Shown here: in pieces, positions 1 through 8,365 of the stretch
Position numbering within the stretch: position 1 is the stretch's first letter
Layout: every line of letters begins with the position of its first letter
The notes under the pieces: generated by a model
The model's input: only the letters and a program-made list of their open reading frames with translations
Told to the model about the DNA's origin: nothing
Databases searched by the model: none
From: Synechococcus sp. C9
Lineage (GTDB): Bacteria > Cyanobacteriota > Cyanobacteriia > Gloeomargaritales > Gloeomargaritaceae
Direction of reading: 5' to 3'
DNA length: 64,000 bases
NCBI RefSeq assembly: GCF_022984075.1
Contig: NZ_JALAAD010000001.1
Location: 124,001-188,000 of the forward strand
Program-made: the position numbers and the translations under genes

Positions 1-16
1 CAAGCAGGAGTCAATC

Positions 17-169
17 ATGGACAATCAAGATCGCAATGTTTGGAGTTGGGGTTTTACCGCCGGTGCCGAAAACTGGAATGGTCGTTTGGCGATGCTGGGC
101 TTTGTTTCCGCTTTGATTGTGGAAGCCATTAGTGGTAAAGGTGTACTGCACTTTTTGGGGTTGATGTAG
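17..169 (+). CDS. High-light-inducible protein (Hlip / small CAB-like protein)
   Basis: A 50-residue protein with one membrane helix carrying the chlorophyll-binding signature of the Hlip/Scp family: [13 protein letters not shown] at residues 17-29, with Glu18, Asn21 and Arg23 in the expected positions. Family members bind chlorophyll and carotenoid in the thylakoid and protect photosystem II and chlorophyll-synthesis intermediates under light stress. The start ATG is preceded by an AGGAG ribosome site at bases 6-10. The gene is too short for most ORF cut-offs but complete. msrA, another stress-linked gene, lies about 100 bp downstream on the same strand. Family assignment is firm; the substrate complex is not known from sequence. 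Confidence 0.93.
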   Translation: MDNQDRNVWSWGFTAGAENWNGRLAMLGFVSALIVEAISGKGVLHFLGLM

Positions 170-268
170 TTTTGAGCTGGGGGATTCTCGCAGTGGGGAG
201 TCCCCTATTCCATGAAAACTAAGGCTTTAGCGTGAACATAATCTAAAGTAGTGAGATCAGGACACCTC

Positions 269-931
269 ATGGCGATTTTTGGCTTTGGTAAAAAAGTGAT
301 GCTCCCTCAGCCGGAGGAGGCTTTACCCGGTCGTCCTACCCCCATGCCCGTGCCGGAAAACCATTATGTAAATGGTTCTCGGTTGACCCCACCGTTTCCT
401 GAGGGAATGGAATTGGCGATGTTTGGCATGGGCTGTTTTTGGGGAGCGGAGCGGAAGTTTTGGCAAATGCCGGGGGTGTACAGTACGGCGGTGGGCTATG
501 CCGCTGGGTTTACGCCTAATCCCACCTATCAGGAAGTGTGTACGGGGATGACGGGGCACAATGAGGTGGTGCGGGTGGTCTTTGACCCCCAACAGGTCAG
601 TTACAGCGATTTGCTCAAAACCTTCTGGGAAAGCCACAATCCCACCCAGGGGATGCGCCAAGGTAATGATGTGGGAACGCAATACCGTTCGGGTATTTAT
701 GTGTACTCTCCCCAGCAGAGGGAATTGGCAGAACAATCTCGGGATGCTTACCAAAAGGTACTCAGTGCCGCTGGGTATGGTGCCATCACCACGGAAATTT
801 TGGATGCCCCGGAGTTTTACTACGCCGAAGCCTACCACCAGCAATATCTAGCGAAAAATCCGGGGGGCTACTGCGGTTTGGGGGGTACGGGAATTGCTTG
901 TCCCGTGGGTGTCACCGCCGCCCAAGGTTAA
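269..931 (+). CDS. msrA: Peptide methionine sulfoxide reductase A
   Basis: About 220 residues. The MsrA active-site motif GCFWGAE holds the catalytic Cys near residue 56. The C-terminal [15 protein letters not shown] region holds two further Cys residues of the resolving type. MsrA reduces the S-epimer of methionine sulfoxide in oxidised proteins using thioredoxin. The frame is open back to a GTG at 251, but the protein from ATG 269 (MAIFGFGKK) looks like the natural N-terminus, a short cyanobacterial or plastid-type extension before the catalytic domain. A tRNA gene follows 25 bp downstream. Confidence 0.95.
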   Translation: MAIFGFGKKVMLPQPEEALPGRPTPMPVPENHYVNGSRLTPPFPEGMELAMFGMGCFWGAERKFWQMPGVYSTAVGYAAGFTPNPTYQEVCTGMTGHNEVVRVVFDPQQVSYSDLLKTFWESHNPTQGMRQGNDVGTQYRSGIYVYSPQQRELAEQSRDAYQKVLSAAGYGAITTEILDAPEFYYAEAYHQQYLAKNPGGYCGLGGTGIACPVGVTAAQG

Positions 932-955
932 GCTAATATAGGAATCTGTGCGTGT

Positions 956-1027
956 GGCTCAGTAGCTCAGCGGTAGAGCAGGGGACTCATAAGCCCTTGG
1001 TCGCGTGTTCAAATCACGCCTGAGCCA
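956..1027 (+). tRNA. tRNA-Met (anticodon CAT)
   Basis: A cloverleaf can be folded by eye: acceptor GGCTCAG pairs with CTGAGCC, the D-arm is GCTC/GAGC, the anticodon loop is CTCATAA (anticodon CAT) and the T-arm is GCGTG-TTCAAAT-CACGC. The discriminator base is A and CCA is not encoded. The acceptor stem resembles elongator Met tRNAs. A tRNA-Ile with a modified CAT anticodon cannot be excluded without an identity-element check. Confidence 0.9.
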
Positions 1028-1241
1028 TTTCCTTATAACCCCATCATCATAAGACTCTTAGCCTTACCTATGTACTCGTAAAGTACATCGTTATTCAGAG
1101 ACCACTTCACCAAAAATAGGGGCTAGAAGGCGCAAGAATCGGCTATGGTGGACTGAAAAGTAGTCCAGATTTAGTCCAAGATGGCAGAGCAGGAGACTGG
1201 AATAGAAGTCAAAATCACCGAGGTCAACCAGAGACTGAAGC
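1028..1241. other. Intergenic region, possible gene remnant
   Basis: No complete gene is seen. A short reading frame from ATG 1181 (first residues MAEQETGIEVK) has coding-like composition but stops as it enters the repeat at 1242. It may be the beginning of a gene truncated by that repeat, or chance. Confidence 0.3.
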
Positions 1242-1342
1242 TATGGCAATCCTAATTGAGAGTGGAACAGGGGTCGCAGGGGCACCGTCCCCGTATTTGG
1301 TTCTGGAGAATTGCTGTTTGTTAATCAAGCAGGATTGCTATA
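1242..1342. repeat. Family-B inverted-repeat element, copy 1
   Basis: About 100 bp bounded by tatggcaatcctaattgag on the left and the complementary caggattgctata on the right. The centre contains ggtcgcagggg and ttggttctgg. The same ends and core recur at 16845-16930. It contains no gene, so it looks like a miniature inverted-repeat element. The adjacent IS at 1341 begins exactly at its right end. Confidence 0.6.
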
Positions 1343-2339
1343 TAGAACCCATTTGAGATTTCAAGGAGGAGATGCGAGACGCTTCAACATAAGGCGAATA
1401 AATTTAGTGACGGCATGGGTCAGAGTTCGTTCAAAGTTCTTGACCAGACTCTTGCACCGCTCCATCCAAGCATGGGATCGCTCAATCACCCACCTAGCTG
1501 TCACGGGCACAAAGCCTGATTTCTTTTGTTTTGACGGCTTCGTTGACATTTCAAAGCGGATTTTGGTCATAATTTGTGGATAAATCTGCCCCAATTTTTG
1601 ATTAAAAAGTTAATATGATACCCCCGGTCTAACAAAATCGTAATTTTGGGAATCGTCACCGGCTTAGCCCTGAAATAATCCATATTTAGGGTCAACATTT
1701 CCACTAATCCCACATCATCCGGTACATTGGCAGGCGTACAATGAGTGAAAAAAGGAAACCCAAGGGTATCGACAGCCAGATGTCGCTTGATACCATGAGT
1801 GGCTTTATAAAAACAATATCCTTTAGCATCAATACTCGCATTACAAGTATTTTTTACCGCTTGGGAGTCAACGATGATTAGGGTTGTCCATTGGGATTTT
1901 TTTTTACAGTCTTTTAAGTAGTTATGGGATACAGTTGAACCCCGTTTGCCGTAGGTCAATCATGCTGAGGTTTTAGAATAATCAAGACTTTTTGTATCCT
2001 TTAATTGACAAATAGACTGTACCTGTTGGTGCAATCGGTGCATCAACTCGGTCAATACGCCAGCGGCTCGCCATTGTTTATAGTGCCAGTAAACAGTTGA
2101 ATAAGGGGGTAAGTCGCACCAATTACAACCATTTTTGAGTTGATACAAAATGCCATTCATGATTTGTCTATTTGTCCATTTGGGGGGACGAGTTTTTTCT
2201 TCTTAGGTAGTAATTCCAATAATAGCGGTTCAACAATCTCCCATTCTGCATCACTAAGGTCGCTGGAATACGCCATACTATCTCCACTGAGTCCATGCAA
2301 TTTCTCTATATTCTATAAGATGTCAAATGGGTTCTATAG
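1341..2339 (-). mobile_element. Degenerate IS5-type insertion sequence
   Basis: An element of about 1 kb. Its terminal inverted repeats are tagaacccatttgagat on the left and tagaacccatttgacat when the right end is read on the other strand. TA flanks both ends, consistent with a TA target duplication. Inside is one DDE transposase gene on the minus strand, broken by two frameshifts and a stop. The element landed at the end of the family-B repeat at 1242-1342. Confidence 0.8.
1361..2276 (-). pseudogene. IS5-family DDE transposase, broken
   Basis: Reading from ATG 2276 (MAYSSDLSDAEWEIVEPLL) the frame breaks near 2186 in a run of six G. It resumes as MNGILYQLKNGCNWCDLP, meets an in-frame TGA at 1960-1962, continues through LIIVDSQAVKNT (first Asp) and ILLDRGYH (second Asp), then shifts again near 1598 before VIERSHAWMER (Glu). 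All three catalytic acidic residues are still recognisable, so decay is recent, but no full-length protein can be made. The N-terminal part is the DUF4096-type DNA-binding domain usual in this family. Confidence 0.85.
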
Positions 2340-2507
2340 ATGCGCCAATATACATCAATAAAACCTTTTATGATCCAGTCACCTTCATTAGTAGCAACTG
2401 CCTCGGCGAAAGACCTTGTATGAGATGGCAAATAAAGGAGAAATTGGTCTGGGATCATTTGTGGCGTATAACGTCTTAGTTGATTGTAGATGTTAGCGGT
2501 GCAAAAA
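2340..2507 (-). pseudogene. Possible truncated gene fragment next to leuC
   Basis: A minus-strand reading frame (stop near 2306, open upstream into the end of leuC) gives a coding-like sequence, LRRYTPQMIPDQFLLYLP then SFAEAVATNEGDWIIKGF. It runs straight into the IS right end, which supplies its last residues. I do not recognise the family. It may be the remains of a gene cut by the insertion; chance reading is also possible. Confidence 0.3.
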
Positions 2508-3905
2508 TTACAACAACTCCCGCACATCCGTCACCCGCCCCGTGACCGCCGCCGCCGCCACCATCGCCGGACTCATCAACAGGGTACGCCCCGCCGCCGA
2601 ACCCTGCCGCCCCTTGAAATTGCGGTTGGAAGAGGAAGCACTCACCTGCCGCCCCTGCAACTTGTCCGGGTTCATCGCCAAACACATGGAACACCCCGGC
2701 GACCGCCACTCAAACCCAGCCGCCAGAAACACCTCATGCAGCCCCTCCTGTTCCGCCTGCCGTTTCACCGCCTCCGAACCGGGCACCACAAAGGCTTTCA
2801 CCCCCGGCACCACCCGCCGCCCCTGGGCTACCCGCGCCGCCTCCCGCAAATCCGTAATGCGCCCGTTGGTACAACTGCCGATAAAACACACCTCCACCGG
2901 CATCCCGGCAATCGGTTCCCCCGGCGTCACCCCCATGTACTGATAGGCTTCGGCGGCTAAATCCCGCTCCTTCGGGGGCAAATCCGTTAAATGGGGCACC
3001 CGTTCATCCACCCCGATGCCCTGTCCCGGCGTAATCCCCCAGGTCACCGTCGGGGCAATCTCTGCGGCGTTAAACGTCACCGTATCGTCGTAGGTGGCAT
3101 CCGGGTCACTCGCCAAACCCTGCCACAGGGACACCGCCCGTTCCCAATCCTGGGGCGCATGGGGACGTTCCCGCAGATAGTCGTAGGTCACCTGATCCGG
3201 GTTCACATAACCACAGCGGGCACCCCCTTCGATGGACATATTGCAGACCGTCATGCGTTCTTCCATATTTAGTCCATGAATTGTACTGCCCGTGTACTCA
3301 TAGGCATACCCCACCCCCGCCTGCACCCCCAGACTGCGAATGATATGCAAAATCACATCTTTGGCGTAAACCCCAGGGGCTAAATCCCCGTCCACCTGAA
3401 TCTTCCGCACCTTTAACCGGGAAATCGCCAAGGTCTGGGTCGCCAACACATCCCGCACCTGGGACGTGCCAATCCCAAAGGCAATCGCCCCAAACGCCCC
3501 ATGCGTCGAAGTATGGCTATCCCCACAGGCGATGGTCATCCCCGGTTGCGTCAACCCCAATTCCGGCGCAATCACATGGACAATCCCCTGATTCCCGGAG
3601 CCAATGTTGTACAATTTAATGCCAAAATCTTTGCAATTTCGTTCCAGGGTTTGAATCATTTCTTCCGCCAAGCTATCCAGAAACGGGCGTTGCTGGTTTT
3701 CCGTCGGGACAATGTGATCCACCGTCGCCACCGTGCGTTCAGGAAACAGTACCGATAACCCCCGTTCCCGCAACATGGCAAAGGCTTGGGGGCTGGTCAC
3801 CTCATGGATCAGGTGCAGACCGATAAACAATTGGGTTTGTCCCCCCGGCAAAACTGCCACCTGATGCCGTTCCCAGACCTTATCAAACAATGTTCCCCGA
3901 CTCAT
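2508..3905 (-). CDS. leuC: 3-isopropylmalate dehydratase large subunit
   Basis: About 465 residues, the usual LeuC length. It isomerises 2-isopropylmalate to 3-isopropylmalate in leucine synthesis, together with LeuD, which is not in this window. Seen: [36 protein letters not shown] and [10 protein letters not shown], which supply the three Cys ligands of the [4Fe-4S] cluster typical of aconitase relatives. Start ATG 3905 ([14 protein letters not shown]) is the family N-terminus; the frame extends 10 codons further upstream into the preceding gene. It begins 5 bp after the stop of the glycosyltransferase gene, so the two are probably cotranscribed. Confidence 0.96.
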   Translation of the reverse strand: MSRGTLFDKVWERHQVAVLPGGQTQLFIGLHLIHEVTSPQAFAMLRERGLSVLFPERTVATVDHIVPTENQQRPFLDSLAEEMIQTLERNCKDFGIKLYNIGSGNQGIVHVIAPELGLTQPGMTIACGDSHTSTHGAFGAIAFGIGTSQVRDVLATQTLAISRLKVRKIQVDGDLAPGVYAKDVILHIIRSLGVQAGVGYAYEYTGSTIHGLNMEERMTVCNMSIEGGARCGYVNPDQVTYDYLRERPHAPQDWERAVSLWQGLASDPDATYDDTVTFNAAEIAPTVTWGITPGQGIGVDERVPHLTDLPPKERDLAAEAYQYMGVTPGEPIAGMPVEVCFIGSCTNGRITDLREAARVAQGRRVVPGVKAFVVPGSEAVKRQAEQEGLHEVFLAAGFEWRSPGCSMCLAMNPDKLQGRQVSASSSNRNFKGRQGSAAGRTLLMSPAMVAAAAVTGRVTDVRELL

Positions 3906-3910
3906 GAATA

Positions 3911-4726
3911 CTAAATTGACTCGTACCAACGCCATTGATCTATTTTAGGGTCAAACCGCCAGACCCGGGGGTATTTTTTTTGCCACCGCCATTGGCACCA
4001 GTCCCAGGTGTGCTGTAATTTTGCCCCCAGGGGAGCCGGTTGGGTCATCTGCGCCACCTCCTGATTGTACCTATCCCGCCGTTCGGACAATTGCCCCGGA
4101 TGACGTTTGAATCCCCCCAAATAACTGCTGACCACCTGCAATTCCGTCTGGTTTGCGAACTGTAACCAGAGAAAATAATCCCCCGCATATTGCCAGGATT
4201 TTAAGCGTTGTAAATCTAATTTTTGATGAACTTTTTGTGTCCAAAACGTGGATTCCTGTTGCACCCGACACCAGGCTTGGTTGTACAAACCATAGGCAAA
4301 CAATTCCCGCCGGTAGGGGTAGGGCAAATCCATGTGAATCACCTGGGAATGTTGGTTGTAAATTACCCGATAACCCGTTAACCAATCCACCTGACCGGTT
4401 TGGATAATATCCGCCACCACCGCAAAGGCTTGGGGGTAATAAAAATCCCCCGCATTTAGATAGGCAATCACATCCCCTGTGGTTTGCGAAAACCCCTGCG
4501 CCAAAGCATCATACATCCCCTGGTCTTTGGCAGAATGAATATGCACATTGGGGTAATCGTAACTTTTTAATAATTCCAGGGTGTGATCCGTCGAACCCCC
4601 ATCCATGACCCAATATTCCAACTGCACCCGCCCGGAACGTACTGCCGTTTGATTCAGTACCGAATCTAAGGTTTCCGCTAAGTAGGGGGCGGCATTGTAA
4701 CAGGGGGTAACAATCGAAAATTTCAT
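3911..4726 (-). CDS. GT2-family glycosyltransferase
   Basis: About 271 residues, opening with [19 protein letters not shown], the nucleotide-sugar-binding start of a GT-A fold, followed by [15 protein letters not shown] and [10 protein letters not shown] (a DxD-like position). It is probably cytosolic or membrane-associated and adds sugars to a surface glycan or lipid; donor and acceptor cannot be read from sequence. The upstream frame to 4834 was rejected because it overlaps the cobalamin riboswitch on the other strand. leuC follows at 5 bp. Confidence 0.85.
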   Translation of the reverse strand: MKFSIVTPCYNAAPYLAETLDSVLNQTAVRSGRVQLEYWVMDGGSTDHTLELLKSYDYPNVHIHSAKDQGMYDALAQGFSQTTGDVIAYLNAGDFYYPQAFAVVADIIQTGQVDWLTGYRVIYNQHSQVIHMDLPYPYRRELFAYGLYNQAWCRVQQESTFWTQKVHQKLDLQRLKSWQYAGDYFLWLQFANQTELQVVSSYLGGFKRHPGQLSERRDRYNQEVAQMTQPAPLGAKLQHTWDWCQWRWQKKYPRVWRFDPKIDQWRWYESI

Positions 4727-4754
4727 CTGGCAGTGGGGTTCATTCTGCATTAAA

Positions 4755-4893
4755 GTATAGAAGCCGGTTGGTTGGGGGGTCAGCCCAGCCAGGTAACGGG
4801 GAAAGTGTGGTGCAAATCCACCGCTGTCCCGCAACTGTGAGGGAATTGTGCGTCAATTCCTGAGTCAGGATGCCCGCCGGTGTTGTCCTAAAT
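4755..4893 (+). promoter_or_regulatory. Cobalamin (B12) riboswitch aptamer
   Basis: The plus strand shows the class-I cobalamin box: ggggaaagtgtggtgcaaat, then ccaccgctgtcccgcaactg, then gagtcaggatgcccgccgg closing against the upstream gccggtt. These match the conserved B12-box core (GGTGCAAATCC, CCGCTGTCCCGCAACTGTGA, GAGTCAGGA). It points toward the DUF1636 and CobW genes, so those genes probably respond to adenosylcobalamin. It lies head-to-head with the GT2 gene on the other strand. Confidence 0.92.
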
Positions 4894-5115
4894 TCTGCGA
4901 GGTACAGATGAATGCAATTGTTTCCCCCGCCCCAGGTTAGTTGATCCTTACTCAAATCGGCACCGTTGAACCGTTTTCACCGGTGGGAATAGCCGATTTT
5001 CACAGCAATTTTCATGGAATTGGGAATAGTAGCTGTCGGGGCTTAATTCCCGGACTTACTTTCCTTGAAAATCCATCTCTAAATTGGGTGAAATTGCTAT
5101 GGGTCGCTGGAATAG

Positions 5116-5135
5116 ACGGGTTCTTTCCCGTTTTT
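5116..5135 (+). terminator. Candidate terminator in the riboswitch leader
   Basis: ACGGG pairs with CCCGT across the loop TTCTTT, followed by TTTT. It sits between the B12 aptamer and the DUF1636 start, where an attenuator would be expected. It is about 220 nt from the aptamer, which is far, so the link is inferred. Another imperfect stem (tcggcaccg with cggtgggaatagccga) lies near 4978-5017. Confidence 0.4.
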
Positions 5136-5187
5136 CAAGATTAATTTTTGCAGGATTCAATTGACACAATCATTTGGGGTGTGATTT

Positions 5188-5574
5188 ATGACCGTTGATT
5201 CCACTTTGTTTGTCTGCACCACCTGTGGGAGTACCTGGGAAGATGGCAAACGCATTGGCACCAGTGCGGGAGAATTTTTGCTTCAGGATTTGCAGGTGGC
5301 TTTAGCGGATTCGGGCATCCAACTCCAAGCCGTTAAATGTTTAAGTGCCTGCCTCAATTCCTGTGCGGTAGCGATCACTGCCCCTGGTAAATTTTCCTAT
5401 GTTTTGGGGCAATTACCGGCGCAAGACCAGCGTTCGGAAACCGTAACCGCCCTGGTGCAATTAGCCCAATTACATCGGGAAAAAACGGATGGCTTTGTAC
5501 CCTACGGGGAACGACCAGAATTATTAAAAAATCGGGTGTTGGGACGCATTCCGCCCCTGGTTCCGTCTAAGTAG
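5188..5574 (+). CDS. DUF1636 metal-binding protein
   Basis: A 128-residue protein with Cys pairs CTTCG at residues 10-14 and CLSACLNSCAV at about 50-60. This arrangement is seen in DUF1636, a ferredoxin/thioredoxin-like family often placed next to cobW genes. It probably binds a metal or an Fe-S cluster and takes part in cobalt handling for B12 synthesis; no reaction is established. It is the first gene behind the B12 riboswitch, and cobW follows after 150 bp. Confidence 0.8.
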   Translation: MTVDSTLFVCTTCGSTWEDGKRIGTSAGEFLLQDLQVALADSGIQLQAVKCLSACLNSCAVAITAPGKFSYVLGQLPAQDQRSETVTALVQLAQLHREKTDGFVPYGERPELLKNRVLGRIPPLVPSK

Positions 5575-5724
5575 TTCCTGGGTAATTTTATCCATTGGAC
5601 ATCACCAATTTTAGGGGCATCTCCTAATTTGAGTTCTCCCGAATTTCTACATCGCATGGCTAAGATGTTCGGTTGATTCCAGTAATACTGATGCCCTGTA
5701 TTTCGTTCCACTTTTGAGGTAGCG

Positions 5725-6711
5725 ATGAGTAAAATTCCAGTCACAGTAATCACTGGCTTTTTGGGAGCAGGGAAAACCACTTTAGTTCGCCAGGTATTGC
5801 AATCACCCCAGAGTGCCGGTTTAGCGGTTTTAGTGAATGAATTTGGGGAAGTGGGAATTGATGGCTCCCTATTGGAAAACTGTTGCGATACGCCGGTGGT
5901 GGAACTGACCAATGGATGCCTGTGCTGTACGGTGCAGGAGGATTTTTTACCCACCATGCGGTATTTGCTGGAGCGACCGACCCCACCGACGGGGATTTTG
6001 ATTGAGACTTCCGGGCTGGCTCTGCCCAAACCCCTGGTGCAAGCCTTCACCTGGCCGGATATTCGCACCCGGACAACGGTGGATGGGGTGATTACCCTGG
6101 TGGATGGGGAGAATCTGCTCACCGGGCAATTGTCCCGCTATTATACTGACGGTGTACCCCTGACTGAACACGATACCCCTTTGGCAGAATTATTGTCAGA
6201 CCAATTGGCTTGTGCTGACTTGGTACTCCTCAACAAAGCCGATACCCTGACCTCCGAGCAACAAACGCAATTAATCACCTGGTTACAAACCCAAGTCCGT
6301 CCGGGGGTAAAAATCATACCTTGTCATTACGGGCAAGTGCCGGTGGAAGTATTGCTTGCCCAGGGGATGGCGGTGGAAGATGATTTAGCCCAACGTCCTA
6401 GCCACCATGACCAGGAACACGACGAGGACGACCACGACCAGGAAGTGCAGGCGGTGGTGCTGACCGGGGGAGCCATTGCCCAGCCGGAATTGCTCATCCA
6501 ACGGTTGCAGGAAATGATCAACCACTATGAAATTTATCGAGCCAAGGGTTGGGCGAATGTGGCAGGCAAACCCCTGCGTCTCGTCATCCAAGGGGTAGGC
6601 ACCCGCATACATACTTACTACGACCGCCCTTGGAAGGAACAGGAATCTCGGCGCACCCAAGTCGTTTTGATTGGTCGAAACATTCCCGACGGGTTGGGGT
6701 TGGGATTTTAG
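5725..6711 (+). CDS. CobW-type (COG0523) GTPase / metallochaperone
   Basis: A 328-residue G3E GTPase with the Walker A motif GFLGAGKTT at residues 11-19, the metal-binding CxCC motif GCLCC at 64-68, the NKAD motif in LLNKADTL, and a His/Asp-rich stretch (HHDQEHDEDDHDQE) in the C-terminal half that could hold Co or Zn. COG0523 proteins include CobW (cobalt/B12), ZigA and ZagA (Zn). The upstream cobalamin riboswitch and DUF1636 neighbour argue for the CobW role, delivering cobalt for corrin synthesis. The gene symbol is left open because orthology was not tested. Confidence 0.88.
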   Translation: MSKIPVTVITGFLGAGKTTLVRQVLQSPQSAGLAVLVNEFGEVGIDGSLLENCCDTPVVELTNGCLCCTVQEDFLPTMRYLLERPTPPTGILIETSGLALPKPLVQAFTWPDIRTRTTVDGVITLVDGENLLTGQLSRYYTDGVPLTEHDTPLAELLSDQLACADLVLLNKADTLTSEQQTQLITWLQTQVRPGVKIIPCHYGQVPVEVLLAQGMAVEDDLAQRPSHHDQEHDEDDHDQEVQAVVLTGGAIAQPELLIQRLQEMINHYEIYRAKGWANVAGKPLRLVIQGVGTRIHTYYDRPWKEQESRRTQVVLIGRNIPDGLGLGF

Positions 6712-7012
6712 GGTGGGGCAATTCCAGAGGGTTTAGGAACGCTTGACCATCGGCGTTAGTGTAGCCATAAGCCCCGTGCTCAGCAGTTATGAACAACTCA
6801 GGGGTCATTCTTAATAGCCATGAATGAATACAGGTGGCTTTTTGAGTAGCCCTGTGGCTGACATAAATTGCTTGAGATTACTATAGCCATCCGACTCGAT
6901 GAACGAACAAAAATTTTCCAGAACCAAGAAGTGTCCATAAATTAAAATTAGTAGATGGGGTGAGATGGCTACCAATTCGTAAGAGGGTTCATTATTTTAA
7001 GAGAGTCTCACA
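6712..7012. other. Intergenic region, nothing recognised
   Basis: About 300 bp without a supported gene. A short stretch around 6920 (ccagaaccaag) resembles the core of the dispersed repeat families, but no ends are present. Confidence 0.3.
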
Positions 7013-7576
7013 ATGGTACAAACTCCTGCGAAGCCCCTGAACTTGGAGGAATTTCTCAAGTTGCCGGAGACGAAACCCGCCAGCGAGTATATTCATGGGG
7101 TGATCATCCCAAAACCCATGCCCCAGGGAGTGCATAGTGCCATTCAGACGGAATTAGCTTCGGCAATTAACGGGGTTATAAAACCTAAAAAAATTGCCCG
7201 GGCTTTCACTGAATTACGTTGCACCTTTGGCGGATGTTCAACGGTGCCGGATATTTCCATATTTCTGTGGGAACGAATTCCCCGCCAGGAAAATGGTGCA
7301 GTGGCGAATGTTTTTGCGATTGCTCCAGATTGGACGGTTGCAATTCTCTCCCCTGGGCAGAACCAAACTCAAGTCATTAAAAATATCCTGCATTGTCTCA
7401 AGCATGGAACTCAGATGGGATGGCTAATTGATCCAGAAGAACAATCTATTTTTGTCTATTTCCCTGACCAACCAACCACTGTTTATGATACGCCGGGGGA
7501 ACCATTGCCAGTGCCAGCATTTGCCCAGGATTTTCACCTGACGTTGGATGCGTTATTGAATTGGTTAATGGAGTAA
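7013..7576 (+). CDS. Uma2-family (DUF820) putative endonuclease
   Basis: A 187-residue protein with the restriction-endonuclease-like fold features of the cyanobacterial DUF820/Uma2 family: an N-terminal LEEFLKLPE segment, central VPDISIFLW (acidic catalytic position), and MGWLIDPEEQSIFVY. The family is hugely expanded in cyanobacteria and its targets are unknown. It stands alone, followed within 25 bp by a family-A repeat. Two more Uma2 genes lie at 41.6 and 42.3 kb but are only distantly similar to this one. Confidence 0.85.
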   Translation: MVQTPAKPLNLEEFLKLPETKPASEYIHGVIIPKPMPQGVHSAIQTELASAINGVIKPKKIARAFTELRCTFGGCSTVPDISIFLWERIPRQENGAVANVFAIAPDWTVAILSPGQNQTQVIKNILHCLKHGTQMGWLIDPEEQSIFVYFPDQPTTVYDTPGEPLPVPAFAQDFHLTLDALLNWLME

Positions 7577-7600
7577 ATTTCAGCTTGTATCTTGCCTCTT

Positions 7601-7721
7601 AAGGGCACCTCCATAAATTCAAACTTAGCGGTCGCAGGGGGGCATCCCTGCCCTTGGTTCTGGGTCATATGGGCATTCCCACGATGGGATTGATGATTGG
7701 TTCCAAGGAATAGAGGTTTCC
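7601..7721. repeat. Family-A inverted-repeat element, copy 1
   Basis: About 120 bp. The left end gggcacctccat is partly complementary to the right end atagaggtttcc. The core includes agcggtcgcagggg, cccttggttctggg and gggcattcccacgatggga. Further copies lie at 35.1, 47.8, 53.3, 54.4 and 58.5 kb. This copy ends four bases before the ndhE stop codon, so it may supply the 3' end of that transcript. Confidence 0.7.
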
Positions 7722-7725
7722 TATT

Positions 7726-8037
7726 CTACCATTTCAAGAGATTAAAACGTTCCATATCAATGGTGTCCCGATTGCGGTAAATCGCTAAAACAATTGCCAA
7801 TCCGACAGCGGCTTCAGCGGCAGCAACCGTAATCACAAAAACCGCAAATACCTGCCCCTTGATGTCCGCCGGGTCAAGATAGTTGGCAAAAGCCAGAAAA
7901 TTCAAATTCACCGCATTCAACAGGAGTTCCACCGACATCAACACCCGCACCGCATTCCGACTGGTCACCAAGCCATAAATGCCAATGCAAAACAACGCCG
8001 CCGCCAACAGTAGAAAGTAATTGAGTTGCAGAGCCAT
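7726..8037 (-). CDS. ndhE: NAD(P)H-quinone oxidoreductase subunit 4L (NuoK type)
   Basis: A 103-residue membrane protein with three helices. [34 protein letters not shown] (with the conserved membrane Glu) and [20 protein letters not shown] match NdhE/NuoK, a proton-channel subunit of thylakoid NDH-1, which works in respiration and cyclic electron flow. Start ATG 8037 rather than the upstream frame. In most cyanobacteria ndhE ends the ndhA-ndhI-ndhG-ndhE operon; here none of the partners is adjacent, and mobile DNA borders the gene upstream. Confidence 0.95.
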   Translation of the reverse strand: MALQLNYFLLLAAALFCIGIYGLVTSRNAVRVLMSVELLLNAVNLNFLAFANYLDPADIKGQVFAVFVITVAAAEAAVGLAIVLAIYRNRDTIDMERFNLLKW

Positions 8038-8147
8038 AATTTTCCCCAGCACATCTGTGGGTATGATAACTCAGTTTCCGCTCCGAAAGACTTACACAAT
8101 GCTGAACGAAAGCGAACTTTTGTTCAACTTGTTGCTGACTTCCTGAT

Positions 8148-8219
8148 TCAACGACTCATGCCTAGTTGGCGAACCAACCCCGGCAGAGGAATCTCCACAG
8201 GCGTAACTTCCCCTAGAGC
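8148..8219 (-). pseudogene. C-terminal tail of the interrupted TnpB
   Basis: The minus-strand frame ending at TGA 8148-8150 reads ALGEVTPVEIPLPGLVRQLG then MSR and stop, which I recognise from memory as the usual C-terminus of cyanobacterial IS200/IS605-type TnpB proteins. An in-frame TAA at 8220-8222 marks the foreign DNA. The rest of tnpB resumes near 13913, on the same strand, where its protein breaks off right after the IDRDLN motif. The simplest reading is that the four-gene element inserted between these two points. Confidence 0.7.
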
Positions 8220-8365
8220 TTAGGGTAGTTTGATACCACTTCACCAGGTTTAAGGTTGCATTCTTCTATAGACCCCAATATCTTATTACACAACAAAGAA
8301 AAAAGAACAACAACAACGGGATTTTATGTGCTAGGCTATATGTGTCTTAGATTCTTTAACGTATA

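Noticed and set aside
4727-4834. Upstream extension of the GT2 gene
   Set aside because: It reads through the antisense of the cobalamin aptamer; MKFSIVTP is the family start.
4941-5144. 67-codon frame within the riboswitch leader as a cobalt-transport gene
   Set aside because: No His-rich CbtB-like motif, no ribosome site; composition not coding-like.
8026-8223. 65-codon plus-strand frame near ndhE
   Set aside because: It is the antisense of the TnpB C-terminal tail and IS end.
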